Below are positions 21,905 to 32,897 of a stretch of 64,000 nt of DNA, in pieces. Position 1 is the stretch's first letter. Each line of letters starts with the position of its first letter. The stretch comes from Triatoma infestans (taxonomy: Eukaryota; Arthropoda; Insecta; Hemiptera; Reduviidae), in the NCBI GenBank assembly GCA_011037195.1, contig JAAEAF010002635.1, positions 34,872 to 98,871 on the forward strand, in the 5' to 3' direction. The notes beneath the pieces are model-generated. The model was not told the origin of the DNA. It was given only the letters and a program-made list of their open reading frames with translations, and ran no database searches. Made by a program: the position numbers and the translations under genes.

Positions 21905-22488
21905 ATTGCCGTGAATCACGCACACGACTTTCTCTTACTGCGAAATCGCGTATCTTCTTCACTCTTACAATTTTTATTAGTGTTTAAAATCGTCGACATT
22001 TTTTTTAGAGAGAATCACGAAAAACCTATTCAGTAAAGTCACGATTTCCGGTCAACCGATTTTCTTCAAACTTGATATTTCGATACGTAACATATTAATT
22101 CTAATTAAAATTATTTAGCTGATAGAATTGTATAATAAACTGAAATAGCACTTTAGAGGAAACCATAACCCCTTCCCTCTCCCAATAGTGTCCTTAAATG
22201 AACATCTATGGATGTTTTTCCCATCCATATATATATATATACATATTATGATTATACAATTCTATCATCCAAACATAATTAATTAGAAATAAATATATAT
22301 GGCCAAAATTCCGTGTTTCAAGAACTTTTTTGTAAACCGGAAGTGCGCTTTTACTGAACAGTTTTTTTCAGTTTTCGACGAATTTTTATTAAATTTGATA
22401 CACAAAACTATAAAATTTGTCAATTATAATTTTGAGAAACTGGAGTTAAGAGAAAGTTGTGTAAGTGTTTCACACCAGATTTTTTTTT
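21905..22488. repeat. Palindromic family-b copy (two left halves head to head)
   Basis: 21,905-22,205 reads in plus orientation from a worn left end (CACGCACACGACTTTCTC) into a subunit. 22,235-22,488 is the family left part in minus orientation, ending GTGTAAGTGTTTCACACCAG and a T-run. The junction is ATCTATGGATGTTTTTCCCATC and an AT tract. Both outer borders are therefore family left ends, and no right end is present. Confidence 0.78.
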
Positions 22489-23029
22489 TTTTTTATGGAT
22501 GAGTGTGTCAATTATATTAAGCTTAAGGCACTCAACAGTAACTTAACAAATTATGGATTAAGTAGTTTTTTTAAAATATATTTTGCCTACATTTATTACT
22601 TTTACATTCATCTTGATTTTGTTCTTTAAATAACATATAAAAGAAGCCAAAGATTCCAGATAAACTCATCATATATTGCCTGCCACATTTCTCAAAGGTA
22701 AGAATACTGAATAAATTCAATTTTGTAATCTAAAGAAGGAAGATAGGTTAGGGGGATGGCATGGGGGGAAGCCCTTGGTTTTATTTGAATAATTGAAGAA
22801 TATTTTATCTGGGAACATTTTTTTTTTTTTTTGTAATGAATATTTTCACAAGAGTTTTCTCTAATCTTTTAGGGAACATTTTAAGTTAACCTCCACTTGA
22901 CGATGGACATAAAATAGAATGGAATAAAATGTATACTGTCATTTTTTTTTAATATTAGACAAATAACAAAATAACAAACACACATATAGAAATACTTTTC
23001 ACTTTCTTTTATCGTTTTTTTTTTTTTAT
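22489..23029. other. Spacer with a Tc1-like fragment
   Basis: 22,620-22,705 (AAAAGAAGCCAAAGATTCCA, ACTCATCATATATTGCCTGC) matches 18,835-18,900 of the Tc1-like copy. The rest is low-complexity with several T-runs. Confidence 0.45.
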
Positions 23030-24560
23030 TTGTGAGGTATAGTGCACTGTGACCTCATGCAGCCTACTGTGACCGGAATGAGATCTCTCAACCTGCAGCA
23101 TTCATAATAATTATATAAATTAATATAATTATATTATAATAATTATTTTTTAAATTATCTATAAAATTAGAAAAGAAACTTAAATACAAAATATTCTTGG
23201 TGATTATAATGGATGTGAGAAGGAGAGAGAATGGATTTTAGAGAAATAAACTAGAATGATATGCTGAACACTGTATAATGATTGAATAGAACACAGAAAC
23301 TGCAAGTACTTTGGAGTTAAATAGTAGTGTTTGCGAGAGAATAATAAAGAGACAGACTGGCTGAGTAATAAGAAGTAAGTAGATAGGTTGCTGACTGGTT
23401 GTTTGTCAAACTTTCTGAACTGTATTGCTGTCGCTTTATTTATATGAATCGAACCCATCATTCCTAGTCTAGCCTAGGTAAGGAGTAACTGACTGACTTT
23501 TGATTCATTAAAAATGTCTGCTTCTCCGTTCTACGGATCCTATGAATCCGGACCCCATTACCGTGATGGTGACTTACATCTGGTAAATGCGAAATGAGTA
23601 ATAATTGTCGCCTAGTCCGGCAGTCCAATCACCTAATTAGCGACACTATGAATAAACAAGTCACACGTTAGGAATGTCTACAAACGGCCTTTTTCAACAG
23701 CAAAACAAATTCCTGGTAAAAACACTTTTTTGGAATGCAGGAGGGCTTGCACACAACTTAGTTTTTGAACTAAAACCATATTTAAACACAATTTAGATAT
23801 ATGGTGTAGAGGAGGAGGTACTGATAATTGAATATTTTCAGAGGCCGGGGTTCCAAATATTTGCGTCACGACAGGTGCCCTCTGGAATCATTATCGTTGC
23901 CAAGACATCCCTAGTTGTCAAATTTGAGGCGCCCAGGAACATGGATGATGAGATCGATAAACTACTGAAGTACTAACCAGGAAATATAGTGCAAGCTGGT
24001 TAGTTTTGCCATCGGCATCTCCATTGGACTGTAGACAATGGAGGGCTATGTACTTCATAGATCAAGGAGATTTGGTCTGCATCGTTCAGACGATCGGATT
24101 CGTGTGTAGAAAAGACGGGGGAGCCCTCATTCAATGTATACTAGCGGATGTTGTGGTTGGTTCCGCAGCGCTGGAAAGCATCAGAGATATTTTCCGTGAT
24201 AGCCTGCTTCTTTTTGTAGCCTGCTGTGACCGGAATGAGATCTCTCAACCTGCAGCATTCCTTCAAAGTTTATCGCTCTAAGAATTCCTAGAATCTGGGA
24301 AGGTTCTAGCGAAGATATCTCCACTTCCCCCAACCATGATAAATACCCTAGCTTCTAAATATTCTCAGGATAATCGCTTCGCAGTCCGTCAGGAAGTGTA
24401 TCACCGTCTCCTTCATTTACCCCAAAACATCTGCAGATATTATTGCTTCCTATTAAGTTCACCTTGTTCAGATGCTCCCCGAGTCTATAATGCCGTATAA
24501 GGAAACCTGTCTGCATACGAAGCTTATTTTTGCTAAGAATGATGCACGCCTAGGACCTTT
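23030..24560 (-). pseudogene. Non-LTR retrotransposon RNase H/C-terminal fragment, split by a 1.1-kb insertion
   Basis: Minus strand from about 24,560 reads KNKLRMQTGFLIRHYRLG, EHLNKVNLIGSN, CRCFG, and in another frame ETVIHFLTDCEA: the RNase H end and Cys/His cluster of an R1/I-clade ORF2. It continues through LRAINFEGMLQVERSHSGHS and resumes on the far side of the insertion at 23,103-23,030. A 43-bp piece occurs on both sides (23,061-23,103 and 24,218-24,260) with one mismatch, so the insertion 23,104-24,217 duplicated its target. Frameshifts make the fragment dead. Confidence 0.7.
23104..24217 (-). mobile_element. 1.1-kb insertion: partial ribozyme arm plus Tc1-like sequence, inverted copy of 27,620-28,720
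   Basis: On minus it starts ACAAAAAGAAGCAGGCTATC, the sequence just 3' of the hammerhead cleavage site, runs through the arm tail (CCAACCACAACATCC), through a Tc1-like transposase N-terminal half (near 24,050: a WTVD, FID, RSD run with frameshifts) and ends in an AT-rich tail near 23,104. The same sequence in the same order lies on the plus strand downstream of the hammerhead at 27,582-27,619. Flanked by 43-bp direct repeats, it looks like a retroposed read-through transcript of that locus. Confidence 0.7.
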
Positions 24561-24596
24561 TCGGACATAGCTCATTGCTGGGACGGTTCTCTAGAG

Positions 24597-24612
24597 CTAC
24601 AAACACACACAC

Positions 24613-24648
<36 letters not shown>

Positions 24649-24660
24649 GTGTGTGTATAA
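24597..24660. repeat. Palindromic CA/TA/TG microsatellite
   Basis: (CA)n, (TA)n with a central TACATA, then (TG)n. The whole tract is self-complementary and could form a cruciform. Confidence 0.9.
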
Positions 24661-24667
24661 TACACTG

Positions 24668-24822
24668 GGTTTTTTTTAAGGCGTTCCTGATCAAGGTACC
24701 CTGAGCCTTCTCAGGCATCCGCCCAGTGTCCTCTCGTTACAAACAACTCTTCCCAGCACAGGAAAGTGAGCTGTAGAGGCTCTTAGGAGGAGAAAATCTA
24801 AGTATAGCACAGCTCGACGACC
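24668..24822 (-). repeat. SINE-B fragment lacking its head
   Basis: The T-run and body (CCTTCTCAGGCATCCGCCCA, TCTCGTTACAAACAACTCTT, GTGAGCTGTAGAGGCTC) match the family. The tRNA head is missing after about 24,822. Confidence 0.75.
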
Positions 24823-24854
24823 ATCATGTTATGTTCATCTGGAAATCAAAGTTT

Positions 24855-24962
24855 ACGGGACACACCTAAAATCTGGGAAGGTTCTAGCGAGGATATCTCC
24901 TCTTCCTCCAACACCTGAAAGGTACCCTAGCTTCTAAACCTTCTCTGGATAAGTATACTGTA
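24855..24962 (-). repeat. Duplicate of part of the non-LTR fragment
   Basis: AAATCTGGGAAGGTTCTAGC, GATATCTCC and ACCCTAGCTTCTAAA repeat 24,290-24,365 with substitutions. It is a second remnant of the same non-LTR family. Confidence 0.7.
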
Positions 24963-25172
24963 TCATTTTATTATATAATCATTAATATATATCATCATTA
25001 ATATATATAATTTAATATATTATATTAATTAAAATATAATCATTAGTATATTTAATTATTAATGTTACCACTTGTCAAAATCTCCAGCGCGCTGTCATTG
25101 AGTTAATCATTCCTGTGTATAATATGTAAATTATACAAATCTATTATTTAAATCATATATTTATATTTTTAT
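24963..25172. other. AT-rich spacer
   Basis: TA-rich low-complexity DNA, no feature. Confidence 0.5.
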
Positions 25173-25575
25173 TGTGGGTGAACAGTGAGATTAATTCTCC
25201 ACAAATATAATAATGGTTTCATGGATGAAATGCTAGTCGGTGTTCTGTGATTCACGGGTTGCTGTGCGTGATAGGTTTAGCCAGTTTAGGGGGACGGCCA
25301 TTTTTTTCTTTACTGAACTGTGGAGATTTTTGTCCAAGATCCTACTACACTTAAGTGAAGTTAAGAATATTACAAATATTTTGTTTGGTGGTCGACAGGT
25401 TGTCTACTGTTTAAGAACAGAGAAGTGTAATGTCACTTGTCGTTGAAATTAATAAATTATAATTGTGTTGCACATATAGTTCCATTTTTATTACAAGCAT
25501 AGGAAGGATTAATTCCCATTAGCTCCACAAACATAACAATAATTGGAAGTGGGTTCGAACCCACCACACAGTGTG
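25173..25575 (+). mobile_element. Possible solo LTR with primer-binding site
   Basis: TGTGGGTGAACAGTGAGATT to CTCCACAAACATAACA is bounded by TG and CA. AATAAA lies near 25,450. Just downstream is TGGAAGTGGGTTCGAACCC (25,544-25,562), which would be complementary to a tRNA 3' end finishing CCA. GATTAATTC recurs near both ends. No gag or pol follows. The TTCGAA block could instead be a SINE B-box. A second LTR was not found, so the call is tentative. Confidence 0.3.
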
Positions 25576-26440
25576 AACATAAAAACTAGGAATTAATCTC
25601 AAATCTAAATCATTTATTTCAACGAGAAGGAATTACAGTTTTAAAAATTTGAGATTACCAGTTTTATGATATGGACTGTTTCTTTCCAGGATGAATGTCT
25701 ATGCAAAGAAACAAGTTATTTATGAATCCCATTGTTATTTATAATTATTAATAATAATAATTTAGAGTTGACGAGTTTTATAATAATTAGAATGATTATG
25801 TTAAGACAATATATACTTTGCTAATAATTTGTGAACAGCTTCTCCGAAATGAGATTTCAATTTTTTTTCTGCACGAAATCCACATTCTTTAATAGTTTAA
25901 ATGAACATAAACCTATAGCTTTGCAAAGCAGTTTTAAATAAGGTTTAGTTAAGGAAGCAGAATTAGTCAATTCAGAAGTAGGCTTAAAATTAGGGCAAAG
26001 TGAAGTTTGAATATGAAGAAAAAAAAAAAAATCTGAAAATAAATAGAAAATAGTGGTTGTAAAGGGACGAGAAGTGTACAAAATATATGAGGCGCCCTCT
26101 AGTCTGAAGTAGTCTCTCTCACTACTGAATTAATATCTTAGAGCAAGTTGGCAAGAGGACAAAAATCTGGTGACTATTCCAAACTGAAAGAAATTATACA
26201 ACTCTGCTATACCTTGAAGGACATATACTTTTCCTCTATTTATAGTTTTTTCTCAATTTGTCTAATTTTTTTCTTATAATCAGTGTCATTGTGTCCGTCA
26301 TGTAGAAATATGATAAATAAGTGACATGTCTACTTAAATGATAGGTTGAAACTGTTGGGGTATTATCCACTGAGCGAAATCACACAATTTTCTATTCTAA
26401 TTGATATTACATCCAATTTTCAAAATTCAGTATTCCCCAA
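25576..26440. other. AT-rich intergenic DNA, nothing recognised
   Basis: No reading frame with family features and no repeat end identified. Confidence 0.4.
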
Positions 26441-27091
26441 AAATATGTACATCACCACAAAAAAATAAATAAATAGGACATAGATTTTTCATTAGTAAAT
26501 AACATTTATTGCAACAATTTATTTTTAATACATTATAACTAAATAATATCTTGTAGTGTTAATTTTTCATATTAACTCTTGATTCAGATTATGTAAAAAA
26601 TAAAAGTAATTAAAAATGAAAAAGAAAAAAAATCAAAAATCTTAAAGAAGTTTGATAAATTTTTTAATTTTTCTCGCCTCCTAGCACTTGTTATTGCCTC
26701 CTCGGGCAATACCAATGGTCCTGATAAGGCAGGGCCATTAAATTGTCTACTTCTTGTAGGACGGAGCTATTTGCAGAATAATTGGAGGCTGATCACGAGC
26801 TCTAACACGCCTCTTGAGCATTTCCCATAGGATTCATGTCCGGAGAATATGCAGGCCAATCAATACCTATAACTCTAAAAAGCGGGTGACAACTTTAGCT
26901 TTGTGTGGATTGGCGTCATCATGCAATTGCATGAAACTGCCCCATATAAATGGGGCAAATGTTATGACTGCCTCTGGAAGAACTTTTTCAACATAACTAG
27001 CAGCGGTCATTGCGCCATTTCAACAATTAACTCCATGCGAGTCCCCAAACTTATCCCACCCACTATATTTGATTGTCGTTAGAGAGAAGCT

Positions 27092-27699
27092 GGTAGTATC
27101 AGAGATATTTTCCGTGCTAGCTTGCTTGTTTTTGTGGTAATCGATCGGTTCGGGCTTCGCCCATCATCAGGATCAAACAGTGTAATAACGTAGATTCCAC
27201 AGGGCAAATTCAGTTGATACACTGTTTGTAAAAAATAATTTGGATAAAATAAACAAAATTGAAAAAAAAAAATTGGATTGTTTTAGTGTTATTTCGCTCT
27301 GTTATAAATAAATAAATCAAAATAGTAAGATGTTAAAGGTAAATAGTTATCAAAATAACATCTCCTTCAAAAAACATAGTTTAAGTTACAAATCCCCACT
27401 TGTTCATGTTTCCATTTTTAAATGGAACAATATGTCTTTAAAGACCAAAACATGTGTTTTCCCATTCAGGTAGCAACACCCCTCATAACCTAGTTAGGTC
27501 ATAACAAAAACATTTTTAAAATCCAGTGTATCAACTGAATTTGATCTGTGCAAGTCTATGTTATTACCTGTTTCACAAAAACATCCTGATGATGGGCGAA
27601 CCCCCGAAACCGGTCGATGACCACAAAAAGAAGCAGGCTATCAATAATAATAATAATAATTTCCAGCTCTGCGGAACCAACCACAACATCCGCTAGCAT
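27092..27699. mobile_element. Hammerhead-bearing element nested in the Tc1-like copy
   Basis: The left arm (minus, ATCAGAGATATTTTCCG) has a damaged core at about 27,132-27,172 (GAAA reduced to GAA). The right arm (plus) has a near-intact core at 27,582-27,619 and the usual tail, in which an (ATA)n run has replaced CGGAAAATGTCTCTGATG. The centre (about 27,232-27,530) is unrelated noncoding DNA. Unlike the copy at 8,471, no clear target duplication was found. Confidence 0.78.
27582..27619 (+). ncRNA. Hammerhead ribozyme motif, near-intact
   Basis: CATC, CTGATGA, T, GGGC-GAAC-CCCC, GAAA, CCGGTC, GATG. One stem II pair is lost (C opposite C); everything else matches the hammerhead consensus. Sequence immediately 3' of the predicted cleavage site is the 5' start of the retroposed copy at 23,104-24,217. 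Confidence 0.68.
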
Positions 27700-28200
27700 A
27701 CATTGAATGAAGTGCACCCCCGGCTTTTGCTACACACGAATCCGATCGCCTGAAGGATACAGACCAAATCTCGATTTATCTATGAATACATAGCCCTCCA
27801 TTGTCTACAGTCCAATGGAGATGCCGATGGCAAAAACTAACCGGCTTGCATATATTTCCTGGTTAGTACATCCATAGTTTATCGATTTCACCCATGTTCT
27901 TGGGCGCCTCAAATTTGACAACTATGGATGTCTTGGCAACGATAATGATTCCAGAGGACACCTGTCGTGACACAAATATTTGGAACCCCGGCATCTGAAA
28001 ATACTGAATATTATCACTTGTAGCACCTACTCCTCTACGCCATATATCTAAATTGTCTTTAAATATAGTTTTAGTTCAGAAACTAAGTTGTGCGTAAGCC
28101 CTCCTGCAGTCCAAAAAAGTGTTTTTAGCAGGAATTTGGTTTGCTGTTGAAAAAGGCCGTTTGTAGACATTCCTAACGTGTGACCGTTTAATTCATGATG

Positions 28201-29182
28201 TCGCTAATTAGGTGATTGGACTGCCTGACTAGGGGACACTATTACTCATTTCGCTTTAATCAGATATAAGTCACCATCACGGTAATGGGGTCCGAATCAT
28301 TAAAGATACATAGGATCCGAAGAGCGGAGAAGCAGACATTTAATGAATCAAAAGTCAATCAGTTACTCCTTACCTAGGCTAGCCTAGGAATGGTGGATTC
28401 GATTCATATAAATAGAGCGACAGCAATACAGTTCAGAAAGTTTGACAAACAACCAGTCAGCAACCTATCTACTTACTTCTTATTAATCAGCCACTCTGTC
28501 TCTTTATTATTCTCTCGCTACTACTACTATTTAACTCCAAAGTACTTCCAGTTTGTGTGTTCTATTGATTATACAATGTTCAGCATGATCATCTAATTTA
28601 TTTCTCTAAAATCCATACTCTCTCATTCTCTCTCCTTCTCACATCTATTATAATCACCAAGAATATTTGTATTTAATTTTCTTTTATAATTTGATAGACA
28701 ATTTAAAAAATAATTATTATGTTGATAGTAAATATCATTGATTAATCATTAAGAAAGATATAATTAAGAAAAATTAACAGTTAATTAACGGTAAGAATTT
28801 AATTATAAATCTAACAGTTGAAATTTTTCAAGGAGCCCCGCGCTTCTTAGAACAGCACTGACCCACTGTGTTCAACCGATGAAACAATTTCACTAAGATC
28901 CGCAACTGCTTTCCATTAGGTTTGAAAGTTCGGTTGCTCTAGAGTTACAAAGCCTTGCAACATAACTTTGGTAACTTATTATGGATTTTAATAGCACTAA
29001 ATATATTAATTTAGTGAAGGTAACAAGCAGGATTTTTATTGCTCTAATTTAGTCAAAACTCATTTGAGAATTCTGTACTTTTTCGCTAAAAAAAACAAAC
29101 TTCTTTTTACTTTTTTGGGGCTTCAGAATTGTCCTTCCTGTTTACTCAATCTCCCAACTGCCCTAAAATCGTTTACAGTGTA
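28201..29182. other. Part of the inverted duplication (to about 28,720), then unassigned DNA
   Basis: 28,201-28,720 is the inverted match of 23,104-23,650 and includes a CATATAAATAGAGCGACAGC stretch that resembles a TATA box with a start region. It may be a transposon or LTR promoter, but I could not assign it. 28,721-29,182 shows no feature. Confidence 0.35.
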
Positions 29183-29399
29183 GGGAAGGGAATAGCTAAG
29201 TGGTTAGTATATTGGAATCCCACGCGGAGGATCCGAGTTCGAGTCCAGCTGTCCTACCATTACATTTTTCCTTCCGCTGATGGGCAGTGTTGTCTTTAAC
29301 GAGAGAACACTGTCCGGAGGCCAACAGTGCCCAGAGTGAGAAGGTTCCGGGAGCCAATGACCATAGATGTTGACGCCCCTTAAATTAAAAAAAAAAAAA
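29183..29399 (+). repeat. tRNA-derived SINE, family B, complete
   Basis: A-box region GGGAATAGCTAAGTGGTTAG, B-box GAGTTCGAGTCC, body with GGCAGTGTTGTCTTTAACGA and AGAACACTGTCCGGAGG, end CGCCCCTTAAATT and a poly(A) tail. The tail is directly continuous with the left end of family-b copy b7. Confidence 0.88.
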
Positions 29400-30382
29400 A
29401 TCTGGTGTGAAACACTCTCACAACTTTCTCTTACTCCAGTTTTCAAAATTGAAATTGACAAATTTTATGTACCACATTTACTGAAGTTCCTCGGAATTCG
29501 TCGAAAACTGAAAAACTGGTCAGTAAAAGCGCACTTCCGGTTTACTAATTTTCTTAAAACTCGGAATTTTGGCCATCTATTTATTTCTAATTAATTTTGT
29601 TTGTATGGTAGAATTGTATAATCAACTATGATAGCACTTTAGAGAAAAACATAACCCTACCCCAAAAGCCCCCTTAAATGACATTATCAGGAGAAATGTT
29701 TCAAATAAAAGTTGTAGCTCTTTATATGTATAGAACACATTGCTACTTTAAAGAAAATCGTTGGAGTCGTTTTCGAGAAAATATCAGAAAACTGAAAAAT
29801 ACATTTCAGTAAAAACGTATTCTGGTCATCTGATTTTTTTCAAACCTCGGAATTCCACATATTTAATTCTAATTAATATTATTTGGATGATAGAATTGTA
29901 CAGTAAACTGAAATAGCACTTTAGAGGAAAACCTAACCCCACTGCTAATCCCAAAACTGTCCTTAAATGAATTTTCCCAGAGAAATGTTTCAAATAAAAG
30001 TTGTATCTCTTTGTTTATGTAGTTGATATACGAAGTTTGAAGAAAACCGTCGAAGCTATTTTTGGAAAAAATTGCAAAAAAGTAAAAAAAAAAAATTAAA
30101 AAAAAAAAAAAACTAGTAAAAGTGGTACTTCCGGTTGAGGAATTTTGACAGATAACGTACTGTCAGATCCCATGGTGATAAGCTAAACGGAATTTCAAGT
30201 TTCAACTTTCTACGGTTTTTGGTTTTTGAGCTGTACTGTTCACATACATACATATACACACAGACCAAAACCGTTTTTTTGGACCCAGGGGACCACAAAA
30301 CAGATATTTCCGGTGAAAACTCGATATCGAAAATTTGACACGATTACAATACTTCCTCTTATTAATAGGAGTAAGAGAAAGT
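29400..30382 (+). repeat. Family-b repeat b7, complete
   Basis: Clear left end (TCTGGTGTGAAACACTCTCA), two tandem subunits (from about 29,520 and 29,812), a third partial unit (from about 30,112, CTTCCGGTTGAGGAATTTTG) and right end ACTTCCTCTTATTAATAGGA then GTAAGAGAAAGTA. It is a useful reference copy for the family. It starts exactly at the poly(A) tail of a SINE. Confidence 0.88.
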
Positions 30383-31406
30383 AATTATAATGTCCAGCTT
30401 CTGTTTTTAAGACTTACTTTCAATTTTAAATTCGGTTATAGAAAATCACTAAATTTAATTAAATTTTAAAGCCTTCAGGGTAATCGAACCCAGACTGCTC
30501 GCACCAAAGGCAAAGGCATTAGCATTGAGCTAGACAGAAGGGCCTTTGTATTGCACTCAAGAGATCATGGGGACACTTTCTCATAGCTATGTTCCTGCAG
30601 AATGGAACAATTTATTTAAAAGTTCATAAATATGTTTGATTAATATGTTTTTAAATTGTTATAGAAAATGAGTATTATATCTTAGTAAAAATGTTACTAA
30701 AAAGATAAAACGTGGAATAAAATTATTGAAAAACAGTGTAAAACTAAGTATCTGGTGGGAGAAGTGGAAAGCAGTTCTTCAGAGAAGCCAATAAATACCA
30801 GTGCTCACATTTTTCCATGTTAAGGATAACAGGGATTTATGCAAAACTAGGACGGAGGTGAGGGAATAAGTACTTGCCTGGGAGAGGAGTATGAGCGAAA
30901 AAAAGTATTATTTTTTTCCTCAGCATACTTAATATTGCTTTTTTCAAACATAAATGAATTTTTTTTTTTTATTATACAACTAAATAAATTACAAAATCTC
31001 TTTCATGTATTTTCATATTTTTTACATAATAATTTCTTTGAAGTAATAAAATTGTAAAATATTAGACATCTATTTATTTTTATTTATTTATTTACAAACT
31101 ACGAGTATATACCCTTTTATTATTTAAATTATTGCACAACCTAGATTAAAAATCAAATTTAAAAAAAAAAAATAGATTAAGAAAACTTATACAGAATTTA
31201 CAAAGAATATATAAAATATGAATAGTAAATATATAATAGAAATTCATATCAAACAAAATGTAAATGAATTAAAAATAAATGTTACAAAGAGAATATAATA
31301 TATTATAAACAACTTAAACTTTATATACTTCAAATAAAACTAAATAAAAAAGGTAAAATTATATAATTATAATAATAAACAAGATGGAAACAATATAAGA
31401 ATAAAC
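30383..31406. other. AT-rich DNA with a tRNA-like remnant
   Basis: 30,470-30,545 on minus has TAGCTCAATGCTAATGCC and GGGTTCGATTACCC, an A/B-box pair from another tRNA-derived SINE. The rest, especially 30,950-31,400, is low-complexity A/T. Confidence 0.45.
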
Positions 31407-31632
31407 AAGGATTAGCTCAGGTGGTAGCGCGCTGGACTAGCAACGCGGAGATCACGGATTCGAATCCCAGCCGTGCTACCCTTAGATTTTCTCTTCCTAG
31501 GAGCCCCTACAGCTCACTGTCCGGTGATGGACAGTGTTGTCTGTAACGGGAGAACACTGTCCGGAGGCCGGCAGTGCACTAAAAAAGGTCCGGGCGCAAA
31601 TAACCACAGATGTTGAGACGCCTTAAATAAAT
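31407..31632 (+). repeat. tRNA-derived SINE, family B, best tRNA-like head
   Basis: The head GGATTAGCTCAGGTGGTAGC and GGATTCGAATCCCAGCCGTG keeps tRNA-like D-arm and T-arm sequence, though the acceptor arms do not pair, so it is not a tRNA gene. Complete body and CGCCTTAAATAAATAATAAA end. Confidence 0.88.
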
Positions 31633-31639
31633 AATAAAT

Positions 31640-32532
31640 AATGAGATGTATTTAATTAACAAAACAAACTTACAGGGGATAAACAATATATTACAATAAA
31701 GACAGTGAATTATAAAAAACGGAAATTCTTTTTTTTCCACATCTAAAGTAAGATAAAATAATATCAAATTTCTGGAAAAAATTTCAAATATAAGGGAATG
31801 GGGGTAGTTTAAGTGCTGGAGTGATTGAGGCGTGTTTTGCTATTGTAGAACTTATCCTAAGCGTTGGAGATGGATCAGTGTATTATAAGCATAATTGTTG
31901 GGGTGATGGTTGATAAAAAAGAAATGGTTTGTGATGTCTGACTTGGTAAGTGGGTATCTTAATTGATGAAATGAAGGAGATCTGGACAATAATAGGTGGA
32001 ATATAGGTGTTTAGACAGGACTATTAAATTTGCCGTTTCTTTGCGTATGAATAATGGTATTAGATGAAACATATCGAATGAGAAATTATAGCCAAATTCA
32101 TCACAATGAAGACTTAAGTTTAGCAAAAATCTTATCTGAACTTTTCGATTTTATTCATTTATACTTTATATAGTAAGAGACTATATTAAGGAGGCGTAAT
32201 CAAGGTGGCTTCTTACCAAGCTGCAATAGAGGGGTTTGAGACTATAGATATTTTTGAAGGATTGGGAGTCACGTATAATAAAGTCTAATATCTGTAACAT
32301 TTTTTTTTTTTTTGTGATACGCAGACGTGAAAGCTGAATGACAAATCTGAGTCAAAGAGGATACCAAGATCAACTACTGCGTCACATTTGTTCTAGAATA
32401 GAAATAATTGGTGGGATATTTAATTTGGTAAAAGAATACAAACTTGAGTTTGGATATATTGATTGTTCATTGATTACTATTACACCAACAATATGAATCG
32501 GTTTAATGCGGCTTGCAGTTCAACAGCAACTT
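31640..32532 (-). pseudogene. Jockey-type non-LTR reverse transcriptase C-terminal fragment
   Basis: The minus strand reads VAVELQAALNRF, then NISKLKFV, ILVSSLTQICHSAFT-like, then FIIRDSQSFKNIYSLKPLYC, SLVRSHLDYAS, and KVQIRFLLNLSLHCDE. This order (LQ.DL..F..W...N...LN..KTK; LG...D..L.F..H; R....F......L...Y..LVRS.L.Y....W.P) is diagnostic of the thumb and C-terminal region of Jockey-superfamily reverse transcriptases. Multiple stops; no ends found. Confidence 0.75.
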
Positions 32533-32545
32533 CAGTATATGTAAT

Positions 32546-32897
32546 CAGAGATATTTTCCGTGACAGCCAGCTTCTTTTTTGAGGTCATCGACCGCTTTCG
32601 GGCGTTCGCCCATCTTCAGGATGCGTTTGTCAAACGGTCTGATAATACAGACTTGCACAGGGCAAATTCAGTTTACACACTCTCTGTACTGAGTTGTACT
32701 GAAAATGTACACATTCTGTGTGCTGAGAATACACACATTCAGTTTACTGATTGTGTAAACTGTATTTGCTCTGTGCACGTCTGTGTTATCTCACTGAAGA
32801 TAGGCGAACGCCCGAAACCGGTCGATGACCTCAAAAAGAAACAGGCTATCACGGAAAATGTCTCTGATGCATTCCAGCTCTGCGGAACCAACCACAT
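32546..32897. mobile_element. Hammerhead-bearing element, compact copy with 13-bp flanking repeats
   Basis: 352 bp. CAGTATATGTAAT (32,533-32,545) and CAGTACATGTAAT (32,898-32,910) flank it. The left arm core (minus, 32,586-32,623) has CUGAAGA and an intact hairpin but AGCGGU instead of ACCGGU. The right arm core (plus, about 32,793-32,829) has lost bases before CTGAAGA. The centre is only about 60 bp of TGTACT/ACACAT-type repeats, so this copy is little more than two arms. Confidence 0.82.

Larger units (their letters stand above)
26441..28200 (-). pseudogene. Tc1-like transposon, dead, split by a ribozyme element
   Basis: Minus strand: the N-terminal half at about 28,200-27,700 (FIDKSRFGLYPSGDRIRV is the first catalytic Asp region); interruption at 27,699-27,092; then the C-terminal half at about 27,090-26,640 with NGAMTAASYVEKVLPEAV, LHDDANPHKAKVVTRFLEL (second Asp) and, after a frameshift, GIDWPAYSPDMNP. 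Stops and frameshifts are frequent. The nesting order shows that the Tc1 copy predates the ribozyme element inside it. Confidence 0.75.

Noticed and set aside
23104..28720. One large transposon with 1-kb terminal inverted repeats
   Set aside because: The left arm has its own 43-bp target duplication and the right arm is continuous with a Tc1-like pseudogene, so the inverted arms are better explained as two events than as ends of one element.
31407..31480. Functional tRNA gene
   Set aside because: D- and T-arm sequence is good, but the acceptor ends do not pair and a full SINE-B body follows, so it is a SINE head.
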